The notes beneath the pieces are model-generated. The model searched no databases and had not been told where the DNA came from. It saw nothing but the letters and a program-made list of their open reading frames with translations. A DNA stretch of 64,000 nucleotides from Nicotiana tabacum (lineage: Eukaryota; Streptophyta; Magnoliopsida; Solanales; Solanaceae), in NCBI RefSeq assembly GCF_000715075.1, contig NC_134101.1:137902237-137966236 (forward strand). The letters are read 5' to 3'. A program made the position numbers and the translations under genes. How positions within the stretch are numbered: the first letter of the stretch is position 1; every line of letters starts with the position of its first letter. This document shows positions 1 to 12,292 of this stretch, one piece after another.

Positions 1-1360
1 CTGGGGAGCCGGCGCACGCCATTGCGGGCGAACCGGAGGCTGAGTGTATGTCTGGGCCTGGTGTACGGAGCAATATGGTTCTCGAGGCGGATAGCAGTGT
101 TGTGGTGGGTTGTATGGGTAGTTTGGACTGTGAGGTCTGGGTTGGTTGTAGTGGGGTTTGCCAGACCTGGACCAACTGCTTGCCTCAATCATGGCAATTT
201 CTTCTTTCTTCCTTCTTCCCAGCGCACCTCCCGTGCCGCTCTGAATAGCCTGGGTCATGGCCTTGAGTGCCGAGTAATTCAGGATTTTGTCAGACCTCAG
301 ACCCTCCTCTATCATGACCCCTATCTTCACTACCTCGTTGAAGGGTTTTCCAACCGTCGTCACCAAGTGGTCCAAAGTAGGTTGGATCCAATATTTGCAA
401 GAAGTAGTCCACCATCTCTCCCTCTCTCATGGGAGGATCGACTCTGGCTGCTTGCTCTCTCCAGCGGAACCCAAACTCGCGAAATCTTTCCCCGGGCTTC
501 TTCCCGGTCCTCAGCAATGTGAGACGGTCAGGGACTATCTCGAGATTGTATTGAAAATGACCTGCGAAAGCCTGCGCCAGATCATCCCAGGTGTACCATC
601 TGCTAGAATCCTGCCTGGTATACCATTCTAGTGCCGATCCGCTCAGACTTTGGCCAAAATAAGCTATCAGCAGCTCGTCTTTGCCGCCTGCCCCTCTCAT
701 TTTACTACAGAATCCCCGCAAATGTGCCACGGGATCACCGTGCCCTTCATATAAATCAAACTTAGGCATTTTGAACCCAGCCGGGAGTTGGACGTCCGGG
801 AAAGGGCATAGATCCTTGTAGGCCACGCTGACTTGGTTTCCCAATCCGTGCAAGTTCCTGAAGGACTGCTCCAGGCTTTTGAACTTCCTCAATACCTCAT
901 CTTGTTCTGGCGCTTTCACCGGTTTTTCAATCTCTGCCGGTACCTCCAAGTGTGGATTGTAGGTGTGTGGTTCGGGGGCATGGAATGTGGGCTCAGGGGG
1001 ATAGTATTGCGTATCGTGAGCCTGAAATAATGGCTCGCTGGTCGTTCTTTGCAGGGTGGCTAATGTGGGTCCCACAAAAGTGGGAACATTTGGTGTCGGG
1101 AGAGGTTGATGGGGCGGTGGAGCTTGGGAATCATGGGGGCTTCTCTCCTGATGATAATGGGGATTCGGGAGGCTTGTTGAGGGGCCGGAGTGAGGGTATT
1201 CCGGCATGTGCCCCAGTGGCTCAGGGCTCTTTTGTGCTTTGGCTAGAGCTAGCTGCATTGCATTCATCTCTAGTCCCATCCTTTCAATCTTTTCCATCGC
1301 TTCTTTTAACAACTGGCTCATCGGCCTTTCTTCCTCGGTACTATTCTCTGAAGTAGTCAT
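1..1360 (-). pseudogene. gag: Ogre-like gag (capsid region), frameshifted
   Basis: The start at 1360 opens a 356-residue frame ending near 290. Residues 10-45 look helical (MSQLLKEAMEKIERMG). A Pro/His-rich linker spans about 50-140. The retrotransposon gag domain follows from about 190 to 335, with motifs FDLYEGHGDPVAHLRGF, SALEWYTR and FREFGFRWREQA. This is the structural protein that forms the cytoplasmic virus-like particle and binds element RNA. Near 350 the frame breaks. Gag-like sequence then continues in another frame toward position 1 (residues EEIAMIEA and a Tyr/Pro-rich stretch), so one frameshift separates the two halves. The C-terminal part and any zinc knuckle lie outside the window. 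Confidence 0.85.
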
Positions 1361-1859
1361 GCTTGTTGCTACCGGTCCTTTGGATCTGGTTTGGTAAGGG
1401 TGTGCTGCCAGAATTCTTTAACAACTAACTGTCTGGATTCAGACAACAACAAACTTTGTTAGCGTTAGAGTTTAACAGATTTGATAACAACACATAGAGG
1501 ATGCAATGTTCCTAAGCAGTTAACCGTTTCTACATGCTTTACTTCAAACAACATGCGTCATCCCGGCTTGCTCATTTGTCCCTGTATTTTCTTTATTAAA
1601 GGCAGTCGAATCTTATGTGGATTGCCTACGTATCACGTCCGCGTGCGAATCAGACCGGCGTAGTTCTGCCATAAGGTAAAGACACACAAAATTCTTTTTG
1701 GAATCATTGAATTCATCATCAAAATTTGCTATTACAAATTACTTCAAACAAAGAATAGCAACAGTAAAGACTCCACAGTTTTTAACTTGATTTGGCTAAA
1801 AGAAAAGAAAACAACATATGGGAAAGCACAAAGCCAAATGAACAGGACTCGACCGAAGA
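1361..1859 (-). other. Spacer between ORF1 and gag of element A
   Basis: This stretch has no credible reading frame. It carries at 1613-1664 a copy of a motif (core GCCTACGTATC then GAATCA and CGTAGTTC) that recurs at 4173-4230, just before ORF1. It would act as the leader of a gag message if gag is translated separately. Confidence 0.6.
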
Positions 1860-3859
1860 TTAATTTTCCAACTTAGGGGCCCACGAGGCATCATTCGGCC
1901 TTTTCGCGGCTCTAGGTGTGAGGTCTCTCTGCAAGCTTTTCAATTCATTCATGATCCGGTGGACGCAGCCCATGATGGAAACAAGGAGGGTTTTCCGAGG
2001 CATTTGCTCGCATGCTAGGCATCTTATGTAGATGTAGTGCCCAATCTCGTCGATCCTTCCTCGAATGTTGTCCCTTTCAACGAACAACTGCCTTATTTGT
2101 CGGTTCTTCAATCCTAGTGTTTGCGCATTGTTGGCAAGTTGATCCTGGAACATCTCCATTTGCCTTTCCATTCTGGTCATCGCATCGTAACAACACCTTC
2201 TATCGGCTTGGGCATCTCGTGTTTGCTTGAAGATCTGCTCTTGAAGAGTGGAGTTCGTTTCCCTTAATGTCCCGATGCTCAGTTCATAATCCCTTATGAC
2301 TTGTTGTAGGCGCTGCCTCCGGGCCATTGTACCTTTTGCCCACTTGGTCCGTAATCTTGTTGTGCTAGCCTTGGATCTTTCCAAATCTTCCTGGCATTCC
2401 GCAACCTGATTTCTTAACCCTGCTATCAACCTTTTATCCGCCCGGCTTCTCAGTTGGTTGTCGGCCTCTTTTTTCATTTTTCGGATCTGAGTTTTGAGGA
2501 TCTCGCCTTCTCTGATTAATCTGTTCTTTTCTCCCTTGTGGGCAGCGGACTGTAATTGGCTTTCAAACTTCATATCCTGAATTTGTTGTTTTAGTTTGCC
2601 TGTTTCGGCAAGGTATTCCCGCTCTTTGGCCAACCAGCCCCACTGCTCTTGTGAGGACCTAGCAAATTCTTGCAGGTGAGGTCTTCTAGTCGGCCTTCCA
2701 GATGACATTTCCTCTTTGTACCAAGCCTGATACCCGGGCGAAACTTCCCCTTTTGCCCGATTCAATACACAAGTATTTGCTTCTAAGTATTGACATTGGC
2801 TCCAAATTTGGCGAACCCTTGCTTCAGGAAACTGGCCATCGGGACTGATCTCGATCACCTGGGTGCTTAGATCCTCGTCTTTCGGCACTATTTGACACCT
2901 CCCAAGTTGCCTTAAAACCCGATGCGGCGCATATGGTTGAATGCTCTTAAGTCCCATTAAGAGAAAATGGGGCCTGGCTGCTGGCATGTATATGACTTCG
3001 TCGATCGGTAACCATCCCATCGTCCACTGTATTTGACTGGCGTTGAGGGAACGGAAATATGAGGTCCATGGCGAGACTCCTTCAGGTAGGTAGGCCTCAT
3101 TAACTCTGGTATAGAACTCCTCTATGCAGGTCTTTTCAGTGGATCCATGGCTCAGAAACTGGGCTCGGTGACATAGGTGTTCAGCCATTCACATTTGCAA
3201 CAACAAGTTGCAACCTTCGAAAAAGTTTCCTCCGGCCTTGCAGGACGTGAGAGCCCGGAAAATATCAGATACAATCATGGGTGCCAACGTGCTATCTTTC
3301 TGTGTGAGCAAAGTGTTGACGACCCCCGCTATCTTTATGTCGATATTCCCGTCTTTTCTTGGGAACACTAAGAGCCCTAAGAAAGTTATCATGAAAGCAA
3401 CCCGTCTATGTTCATCCCACTTTCGACGGTTACTTTTGCTGCACAACTGGTTTTCCGGCTTGTCGAATCCTCCTATGTGACCATATCTTTGGTATATGAA
3501 ACTCATAGTGCAAAAACCTTTTGCCAAGTCAGGGTTATGAATTGTTCTGACTATCTTTAATGAGTCCAGAAACTGGTGTACTGCCACAGCTCTTGGAGCA
3601 ACCAGGTATTTATGCCTCAATGGAGCCTCAGCACTGCCGAGAAGTGGAAGACATTGTGCGCAGGATCCCAGTGAGGGACTAGTGCCCTTATCATAACTCC
3701 CCGTGGCCTGATATCCAACAAACTCGTGAGGCCTTTCAGATATTTCTTGATTTCTTCATGCCCTTCTTTGCCTAAATCATTCCACCAAAGCCGCAATTGG
3801 AGGGGAATTTTATTCATGATTGAAAAGGGTTCATTTGGAGTCGTGCTCATTCTGCACAT
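1860..3859 (-). pseudogene. Ogre extra ORF1, DUF7745-like, broken
   Basis: Three minus-strand pieces make one former protein: 3859-3617, 3620-3189 and 3188-1860. The N-terminal piece (WWNDLGKEGHEEIKKYLKGL, then ALVPHWDP) and the middle piece (RRKWDEHRRVAFMITFLGLL) match the DUF7745-type protein known upstream of gag in Ogre-like elements. Its function is unknown. The C-terminal piece has a long charged stretch of heptads at about residues 180-370 (LKQQIQDMKFESQL, RKMKKEADNQL) that predicts a coiled coil. Pieces 2 and 3 are in the same frame and separated by one TGA at 3189-3191, at a place where a Trp codon would fit. Pieces 1 and 2 are joined by a deletion plus frameshift near 3620. The element cannot make the intact protein. 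Confidence 0.8.
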
Positions 3860-5754
3860 TTATTAATAAGATTTTAACAAACGAAACTTATTTTGATAAA
3901 AACATACAACAAAAACAAAAGAAAACATATGCTCACTTTCCTCAAAAGGATTTCTGAACACGACCTCTCAGCACTTCAGGGACGAAGATTTTTAAGATTG
4001 TGTGATAAAAAAACAACAAGAGGTGGCCGTTTGTACAAAGCCAGCCTTCCAGAGTTTCTTTTGGGAACATTTGGCTATTTTTTATATAAGCGGCGTCACC
4101 CGTCCTTATGACAGAAACACATACTTGGGCGTTTTTGCTATTTTATCAATTTTCAAAAATGGGAGGTTGGACCCGACGGAGGATGCCTACGTATCTCACA
4201 TCCTATGAGAATCAAACCCGCGTAGTTCGAGTAGATCAAGAATAAAGTAAATAAACTATTTATTATTTTTTGAATTTGTGAAAGAACTGCTTTAACGGAA
4301 TAAAGGAAGTATTATTTTTGGATTTTTGATTGATTTTCTTTTTTGAAAGAAATACTTCCAAAAATTTCTTTTCTTTTGATTTGAACTTTGAGAATTTCAA
4401 AAGTAAAAGGAAGATATTTTTTTTTTCTGAATTTTCATTTGTTTTCTCTTATTCTAAAGAAGAAAGAAAATATTTTCTGGAATTTTACCTTTAATAAAAG
4501 AAATGCTTCTAAAAATATTTTTTGAATTTGAATTTCTTTTCAATTTTTTAAAGAGGAAGGGAAATATTTTCGGATTTTTTATTTTTTTATTTTATTTATT
4601 TTATTATATATATATATATATATTAAAAATTAAAAAGACTTTCTAAAGAAGTCAATAATGGAAAATATTTTTGGATTTTTTGTTTTGAGAATTGGGAATC
4701 TAAACTTTTCTAGACTTTTTGGCAAGACAAATATTTTTGCAACAAATAAAGATATATATACATTTTTGGAAATAAAGAAAAACTTTTTGGATTTATATAT
4801 ATATTTGCAACAAATAATAAAACCACTTTCAACGCCCAACTCTTTTTATTTTATTATTTTTATTTTTATTTTGGCATTTTCATAAACAAATAAATAAATA
4901 AAAACCCATTTTAAAAACAAGACTCTTTTCCATTTTCATTTTTATGGCAAGACAAACTATTTTTTTGATTTTTTTTTTTTTTTTGGAAAAACAAGACAGG
5001 ACAACTACTCCTTTTTTTCTATTTTTCCTTTGCTTTTAATAAAACAAACTAATAAGACATTTTTTCATTTTCTCAAAATTTTGGCAGAGTTTTGACAGTA
5101 TTTGTGTATTAGGTTTTTTCAAAAATAAACAATCAATTCCCTAACCGCTATTTCTCTTCTTCTTTTTTCCATCAATTTCACAATACTCCTAATATTCAAA
5201 CACCGGTCAGCATGAGGGCGCGAGACAAATAAATGCACGGAAAACAAATAGGATGCATCAGGATGGTCTTTTCATATCAGGTTGCTAGTCCTAGACGGAC
5301 CCAACCCCTGTGTTGAGTCCCCTAAGTCAAATGCAACGTGATGCAAATAAGCGTTCCTACTAGGGATCCGGCATGAAGTCACGTTATTCTATGTTCAAAA
5401 CCTGGGTCGGTGTTCTAGACAGTGTACCCGAGCGGACAACTCGAGTTGAGGAAGGAGCTCCTTTCCGGGAACTAAAAGGCCAGCCGGCTTAGAAACTTTC
5501 CGAGCCTCTTTTATTTAGGGTATGACACTAACAGAATTAGGGAGTCTCAACCAGTAAGCACATCCCCGGAGGTAAGAAGAGAAAGGTTTCGGCACAAATT
5601 TATATACAGTTCAGATAATATCAAAGCGGTAAAAGCAGCATTTAGCACATTAGGCTCAAAACATGTAAAAATCAGATAAAGCCAAATATAACAATTTATC
5701 TAAGCTCGAATTTCTAACCCTGAACCAGTGGTTCTGGGTCGAGCAAAATAATTT
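3860..5754 (-). other. Leader (5' UTR) of element A
   Basis: This non-coding stretch lies between the primer site and ORF1. It holds an AT-rich, low-complexity block (about 4250-5170) with repeated TTTTGAAAGAAAT-like pieces, then a more complex segment (5170-5754) next to the primer site. The motif at 4173-4230 is a second copy of the one at 1613-1664. Short frames inside the AT-rich block look like chance. Confidence 0.65.
4604..4623. repeat. (TA)n microsatellite
   Basis: An uninterrupted run of about ten TA units lies inside the AT-rich leader of element A. Confidence 0.9.
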
Positions 5755-5770
5755 CCCAGCAGAGTCGCCA
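5755..5770 (-). promoter_or_regulatory. Primer binding site of element A (tRNA-Arg type)
   Basis: On the minus strand it reads TGGCGACTCTGCTGGG, four bases (GCTC) after the LTR end. Ogre elements are known to use tRNA-Arg, and the same motif follows the LTR of element E at 33334-33350. Pairing to the tRNA was not computed. Confidence 0.82.
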
Positions 5771-5774
5771 GAGC

Positions 5775-8700
5775 TGTCACACCTCCTTTTTACATACCCG
5801 CGAGGGTACAAGGGAGTTTTTCCAATTAAAGGACAATCGAAACGGGATTTGTTTATTTATTTCAGAGTCGCCACTTGGGAGATTTAGGGTGTCCCAAGTC
5901 ACCAATTTTAATCCTGAATCGAGGAAAAGAATGACTCCATATTACAGTCTGCGCACCAGAAATCCGGATAAGGAATTCTGTTAACCCGGGAGAAGGTGTT
6001 AGGCATTCCCGAGTTCCGTGGTTCTAGCACGGTCGCTCAACTGTTATATTCTGCTTGATTATCTGATTTTATACAAATATGAACTTATGTGCAAATTTTA
6101 TCTTTTAACCGCTTTTATCATTTACTGTTATTTTTATCAAGAATTGCAACATCGTGGAAAACACACCTCGAACCACGTTACAATCAATGTACCCGTGGTT
6201 AGAGCTACATTTCAACTCTGTTGAGATTGGGATTTAGGTCACATAAATGTGCACCCGATTTTAGGAAGATAACATTATTAAATACGCGCCTAAAGCAACT
6301 AGCGTATCATTATTTTGGGAAGGCCGTGGAATTTTGCTAAAACAGTCCATCCCGAAGTCTAAGCAATTTTGAAACAAGTATTTACTGAGGGCCCCGCGAT
6401 TTTGTATTTTTCGGCAAGGCTCATCTCATTTTTACTTTTAAGGATAAACCTACAGCAACTGCATTTTTTCTATTAAATTTGTCTCTAAAAAATAAAAGAA
6501 AATACCTCGATTAATTACATGCTGAAAAGGTGTAACTTATTAGTTATTAGTTTACGGCTGACATAAATGAGAAATTGCAGGAGAGTTTGTACAAAGAGGG
6601 ATTGCTTTTTTTTCTATATTCTATTATTTAACAAAACTGAAACATGAGGTTGACGCACAATAATATCGAAACAGATTATTTTTTTTTAGATGAAGAAATT
6701 AGACGTATGCAACCTTATTTATGGACGGGCATGCACATGAGGTTCAGTTAATGATTCCTTACATACTTGACACTAAAAAGAACGAAACAACTGAAACCGA
6801 ACCTATCTAACTTAGTGTGATATTGCTATATGTATGACTACACAATTTTTTCCTTTCTTGCTACACCCAGATTGCCTAGTATGCCTTCGAGATATACATT
6901 ATCTACTGATGAGTTAAGGTGAAGCAAATGTGATTACTGCATTCATTTCAACAGACCTTATATGAAACCATTGTTGGCCGAGTATCATTACTATCCAGCT
7001 AGCTTCTTTCTGACTAACATACAACGATAGATTACCAGACCAAACTCCTTATGGACTGAAAACTATTTCATTACATAGTTTGAAAACCAAACTTTTCATG
7101 TTAAACACACAAATATTCTATGCTACAAACAGCAGGACAAGGGTAACATATTACATATTAATGATACACAAAATGGCTCAAGTACAATCAATAAAAAATT
7201 CAGTTTATAGCTTCAACTTCTTCAGGTGTGTATTCATGCTTCAAATGTCAACTTCAAACATGGAATTACATCGATTAAGTATGTGTACCTGGATTCAGAT
7301 AACCAAACAAAAGAAAAGGAAGGGAGTCAGCAGCAAGCAACCAAGCAGCAGTAACACAGCAATGCAAACAGCAACAGTGTAACCTCTAGCCCAAGAAGCC
7401 CAACGATAGTTCAATAATGATAACCCAAGGTGGTCGAGCACCACAAAGCAAACCCAGAAACAGAGTTGCAACCAACAGGAAAGACCCAGAAGACTCAATG
7501 CAATAGCAACAACAATCCAGTAATCAAAAAAAAACTCGGCAAATAACCAACAACTATTGGCAAAGACAGCTTGACCAACTTAAACTTTTATACAGCTTTC
7601 AGACAGTGTTTGGTTACAATATTCTGAAATTTTCTTTTTTTTTTCCTGTGAAGACTAAAAAATGTCCAGCCCCTTCTTAGCTAAAAATACCTCTATTTAT
7701 AATCTGAAAAAGAAACCCCTAAGGTCTGCCTGGAATTTCACAACCCCCAGGTCTGCCCATCCTTCACTTCCCATGCCTAAACATCTTCTTGATGCAAGTT
7801 ATTTGGTTCCCCATGCTTGGCCTTATTGCTCTAATCAAGAGTCATGGGTTTTAAGTATTCATTTTACTCCCATGCTCCTATGTTTTGTCCCCACTAATAC
7901 TAGTTTAATAGTATTTCTGATTTAAACAATTGACAGCCCATTAATCCTGCACATTTAATCAGTTTTTTCCCCAACCAAAGCTACCCCACAGACCCTTGAT
8001 CATTGCTGCCTTGCCCCACCCTTTCATTCTATTGTATCTGCCAGTTATTAATCATTTGAGAACTAGTTCGAACCCCTCCCACAGCTAACAAACAGACCTA
8101 TAAACAGTCCAACACAACCCTTCAACTAAATCAGCCAGTAAGAGTTAGGTCGTTCGTCATTTTAATACTGTGAAACAAACGATAACATGTGTCGAGTCGA
8201 CTTTGCGAGTTATAACGTATACTAACTAGTCGCTGATCAACTAAACTCAACACAGAACAACTGAGTGATTCAGGCATTTTCTGTCAACAATGGAACTTAC
8301 AAAACTTAAATATTTGACGACGTTACTCAAATCGACTATACGAACTATTATACGTACCAATTAATCGACGAACAACACAGACTAAACAGGGCACCAATTT
8401 ATTTCAAAACTCGGGGCATTTAACATGGAATTTACGAAAACTTAACTAGTCGACAACATCAATCGAAGCGAATAGACATCTTATAACACTAAATTAACAC
8501 TTAAGAAAAGAAATCGACCAAACAAAAGGGTCTTTGAAGGTGGACAGAAAAATAATCAAAAATCCAGAACAAATCCACGAACATATGCATAACACCTACA
8601 CAAAAGGAAAGAAAGACGATTACATCGGAAACTTACCTCAAAACGAAACAGGTTTGGTTTTTAGGGTTCTTGAACTCAGATTTGGGATTCGAAGAGTTCT

Positions 8701-9537
8701 GCTTATATTTGACCGGAACCAAAGCTGATTAGGGTATGAGGGATGTTAGGGGAGTGACTAGGGTGAATTTGGGACTCATCCGGTGACTTAGGGTTTCGGC
8801 TCGAACCTTCGAATGATTATTCGAGACGTTCCAGGAAGATTCGATCCAAACCATTACCAGATCGGGGTTAGGGGTGGTCTTGTGTCTTAAGGGTGTTAGT
8901 CCGGTGGCCATCGGCATTGTTGCCGCCGGGTTCAGGTGAAAGAGAAGCTATGAAGGCTGCTAGGGTTTGGGTGTTAGGGTTGGTCAGGGAGACGATGAAG
9001 CCGGGGGGTGTTTGGATAGGGGGCGGGGTAACAAAGTTGGGCTTTATATTTGATTTAGAGGTTTAGATCCTGGCCGTCGGATCATGTGAGATCAAGGGCC
9101 AGGATCTACTCATTAAAGAGGGAAGACGTCGTTCGAGGGTGATGGTGGGTAAAACCGGGTAGGGGGATGGACCGGGTCATGTTAACGGATCTGGGGGTGT
9201 GATCCTGGCCGTTGATCCCTTTGAGATCAACGGCCCAGCTTAACCGGGACAAAACGATGCCGTTTGGACACCTTTAAAGAGACGGACCATTTTGCTCATT
9301 GGGCCAGCTCGTTTTGGGCCTATTTTTGTTTAATTTCCTGGCCCAAAACTGAGTATCCTCTTTTCTTTTCCTCTTTAATTTAAACAAAAACTCTTAAATA
9401 AAACAAAATAAATTTATACACCCACAAATTAACATTTAATAAAAAATCAACCAATGACAAGAAACACTTATGCATATATTTTTGATTTTCTTTTTCTTTT
9501 GGAGTAATTTCCGTGAAGCAAAAATCACGTGCTTACA
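5775..9537 (-). repeat. 5' LTR of element A (Ogre-like, 3763 bp)
   Basis: The minus-strand LTR begins TGTAAGCACGTG (at 9537) and ends AGGAGGTGTGACA (at 5775), with canonical TG...CA termini. U3 holds GATC-rich palindromes (9066-9106, 9211-9231) and a weak TATA (9042-9051). The U5-side 300 bp closely match the end of LTR E (33030-33329), including ATGCCTAACACCTTC and a second primer-site-like motif at 5863-5873. Small frames in it are not supported as genes. Confidence 0.88.
9042..9051 (-). promoter_or_regulatory. Candidate TATA box of LTR A
   Basis: The minus strand reads AAATATAAAG, about 490 bp inside the LTR start and just downstream of a 10-bp perfect inverted repeat. The match is weak and was chosen mainly by position. 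Confidence 0.45.
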
Positions 9538-11560
9538 GGGCTCAGAAACATCCAGCCTCACGAATTGATTGGCCAAAACCTGAATATCCAAAGCAAGCGG
9601 TCTATCACCAAGCTATACTACCCATACTGGCTGACTTCCTACTCCAAGAATCGGCCACCATATTGGCCTTTCCCGGATGATATAAGATGGTGATATCATA
9701 GTCCTTTAATAGATCCAATCACCTTCTCTGCCTCAAATTTAGCTCCTTCTGCTTGAATAAATACTGCCGACTCTTGTGATTCGTGAACACCTCACATGCC
9801 ACGCCATACAGATAATGCCTCCAAATCTTTAACACATGAACAGTGGCTGCCAACTCCAAATTATGAATATGATAGATCTTCTCATGAATCTTCAACTGCC
9901 GCGAAGCATAGGCAATGACCTTGTCATCCTACATCAACACCGCACCAAGTCCAATACGAGATGCATCATAATAAACTGTATAAGGCCCTAAACCTATGGG
10001 AAAAACCAACATTGGTGTCGTAGTCAAAGTTGTCTTGAGCTTCTGAAAGCTCGCCTCACACTCGTCCGACCCCTTGAACTGGGCACCCTTCTAGGTCAAC
10101 CTGGTCATCGGGGTTGCGATAGATGAAAACTCCTCCACAAACCGACGATAGTAGCCTACCAAACCCAAGAAACTCCGAATCTCTGTAGCTAATGCTGGTC
10201 TAGGCCAGTTCTTGACTGCCTTGATCTTTTTCTGATCAACCTGAATACCGTATGCTGATACAACATGACCCAGGAATGCAACTGAACTCAACCAGAACTC
10301 GTACTTCGAAAACTTGGCATACAACCGACTATCCCTCACAGTCTGAAGAACCACTCTAAGATGCTGCTCATGCTCCTCCCGGCTACGAGAATAGATCAAA
10401 ATATCATCACCGAAGACTATCACGAAAGAATCCAAGTAAGGCCTGAACACTCGGTTCATCAAATTCATAAAAGATGATGGGGCATTTGTCAACCCGAATG
10501 ACATCACCAAGAACTCATAATGCCCGTACCGAGTGCGAAAAGCTATCTTAGGGACATCGGATGCCCTAATCCTCAACTGATGGTAGCCAGATCTCAAGTG
10601 AATCTTCGAAAATACCTTGGCACCCTGAAGCTAATCAAACAAATCATCAATCCTTAACAATGGATACTTATTCTTGATTGTAACCTTGTTCAACTGCTGG
10701 TAATCAATACACATCCTCATCGATCCAGCCTTCTTCTTAACAAACAACACCAATGCACCCCAAGGCGAAAGACTCGGTCTAATGAAACCTTTCTCAAGCA
10801 AGTCTTGCAACTGCTCCTTTAACTATTTCAACTCAGGCAGGGCCATACGAAACGGTGGGATAGAAATGGGCTGAGTGGCCGGAGCCAAATCAATGCAAAA
10901 GTCAATATCCCTGTCAGGTGGCATACCCGGCAGGTCTTAAGGGAATACCTTAGGAAACTCATGAACAATAGGCATAGAATCAATAGAAGGAACCTCAGCA
11001 CTAGAATCACGAACATAGGCCAAATAGGCCAAACACCCCCTTTTGACCATACGCCGAGCCTTTATATTTGAGATAACACTACGGGTAGAATGACCAGGAG
11101 TCCCTCTCCACTCTAAACGAGGTAAACGCGGAAAGGCTAAGGTCATAGTCTTGGCATGACAGTCCAAGATAGCGTGATAAGGTGATAACCAGTCCATCCC
11201 CAATATGACATTGAAATCAACCATGTCCAAAAGAAGCAAATCTATAAGAGTCTTAAGACTTCCAATCATAACTACACATGAATGATGGACTCGATCTACC
11301 ACAATAGAATCACCCACCGGTGTAGACACATAAATAGGAGCACTCAAAGAATTACTAGGCATGACCAAATACGGTGCAAAATAAAACAATACATAGGAGT
11401 ATGTAGATCCTGGATCAAATAAAACCGAAACATCTCTACTACAAACCAGAATAGTACCTGTACCTCCACCTCTAATACCTCTGCCTCCACATCTAGGACC
11501 TCTACCTCCACCTCTAATACCTCTACCTCTACCTTTACATCTACCTCTAGTAACTCTACC
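9538..11560 (-). pseudogene. pol: pol of element B (protease, RT, RNase H part)
   Basis: On the minus strand: a Gly-rich hinge and protease region with DVILGMDWLSPYHAILDCHA (about 11200), RT (about 10900-10090), and the start of RNase H up to the A insertion. RT shows [20 protein letters not shown] and [14 protein letters not shown]. Two catalytic positions are damaged. The motif A Asp is His ([10 protein letters not shown], codon at 10598-10600), and the F-I-D-D box reads FGDD (10403-10414). Several stops interrupt the frame, for example in DDLFD*LQG, where a Gln codon became TAG. It cannot encode active RT. Confidence 0.87.
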
Positions 11561-12093
11561 TCCATCTCTAGCTAACTAAGCAGGCTGAACGAGTCGCTCA
11601 ATGAACCTCCTCACTCTCTCTCTCGGTGGGAAGTATGATAAGAGCATGACAAGCCAAGTCGATGAATCTGGTCTCATATTGAGTAATAGTCATAGAACCC
11701 TGCTGGAGACGCTCAAACTGTCTCCGATAGATCTCTCTCTGAGTGATGGGGAGAAACTTCTCCAGAAATAGCTGAGTAAATTGCTCTCAAATCAAAGCTG
11801 GTGATCTGGCTGGTCTAGCCAAACAATAATCTCTCCACCAAGTCTTGGCGGACCCAGACAAGCGAAAAGTAGCAAAATCGACCCCATTGGTCTCCACTAT
11901 CCCCATGTTCTTGAGAACCTCATGACATCCATCCAGATAATTCTAGCGATCCTCAGAAGATGCACCGCTGAAAGTAGTAGTGAAGAGCTGGGTGAAACCT
12001 ATCCAACCTCCGCAAAGCCTCCGAAGACATAGTTGATATATCACCGGTCTGTGCTGTTGTTCGACTGAAGAAGCGGTATGTGACTTCGCCATT
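11561..12093 (-). pseudogene. gag: gag of element B with two internal deletions
   Basis: The start codon (12093) follows the primer site by about 185 nt and aligns with the gag start of element C. After about 11 codons the sequence jumps to the part matching C near 22473, losing about 400 bp of the N-terminal region. It then runs through the capsid-like part (YETRFIDLACHALI, ERVRRFIE in the relative) and jumps again from the equivalent of C 22945 to 23452, losing about 500 bp that encode the CCHC zinc knuckle. The right junction shares CAGCC on both sides, suggesting microhomology. The product would lack RNA-binding Cys residues. Confidence 0.75.
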
Positions 12094-12277
12094 CGTGAAA
12101 GGAAAAGAGTAGAGGTTTCAATTTAGCAGTGAGAGAACAAAATCACATGACAGGGAAGAATGGAAGTGAAACTTTTAGTAACTTTGTAGCCTCTAGGGAT
12201 AAATACAGACGTCTTCGTACTGATCCCTCAGACTCTACTAAGCTTGTCTTTGAATTGTAAGACCTATGTAACCTAGA

Positions 12278-12289
12278 GCTCTGATACCA
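12278..12289 (-). promoter_or_regulatory. Primer binding site of element B (initiator tRNA-Met)
   Basis: The minus strand reads TGGTATCAGAGC, the standard complement of the 3' end of plant initiator tRNA-Met, three bases after the LTR end at 12293. Confidence 0.93.
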
Positions 12290-12292
12290 ACT

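Larger units (their letters stand above)
1..9537 (-). mobile_element. Element A: Ogre/Tat-type Ty3/gypsy retrotransposon, 5' part
   Basis: Read on the minus strand the order is LTR (9537-5775), primer site (5770-5755), long leader, extra ORF1 (3859-1860), then gag (1360 to the left edge). An extra ORF before gag, a tRNA-Arg-type primer site and a multi-kilobase LTR are the known hallmarks of Ogre/Tat elements. The rest of gag, pol and the 3' LTR must lie left of the window. The right edge is sharp: the LTR ends at 9537 and a Tekay-like pol reading frame (element B) starts at once, so A inserted into B. The target duplication cannot be checked because the other end is outside. Confidence 0.88.

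Noticed and set aside
290..1360. Plus-strand ORFs opposite gag and ORF1 of element A
   Set aside because: They are shadows of the minus-strand reading frames, which carry the recognisable domains.
7080..7925. Plus-strand ORFs of 87-100 residues inside LTR A considered as a small gene
   Set aside because: They have no domain, no gene-like splice or promoter context, and sit within a defined LTR.
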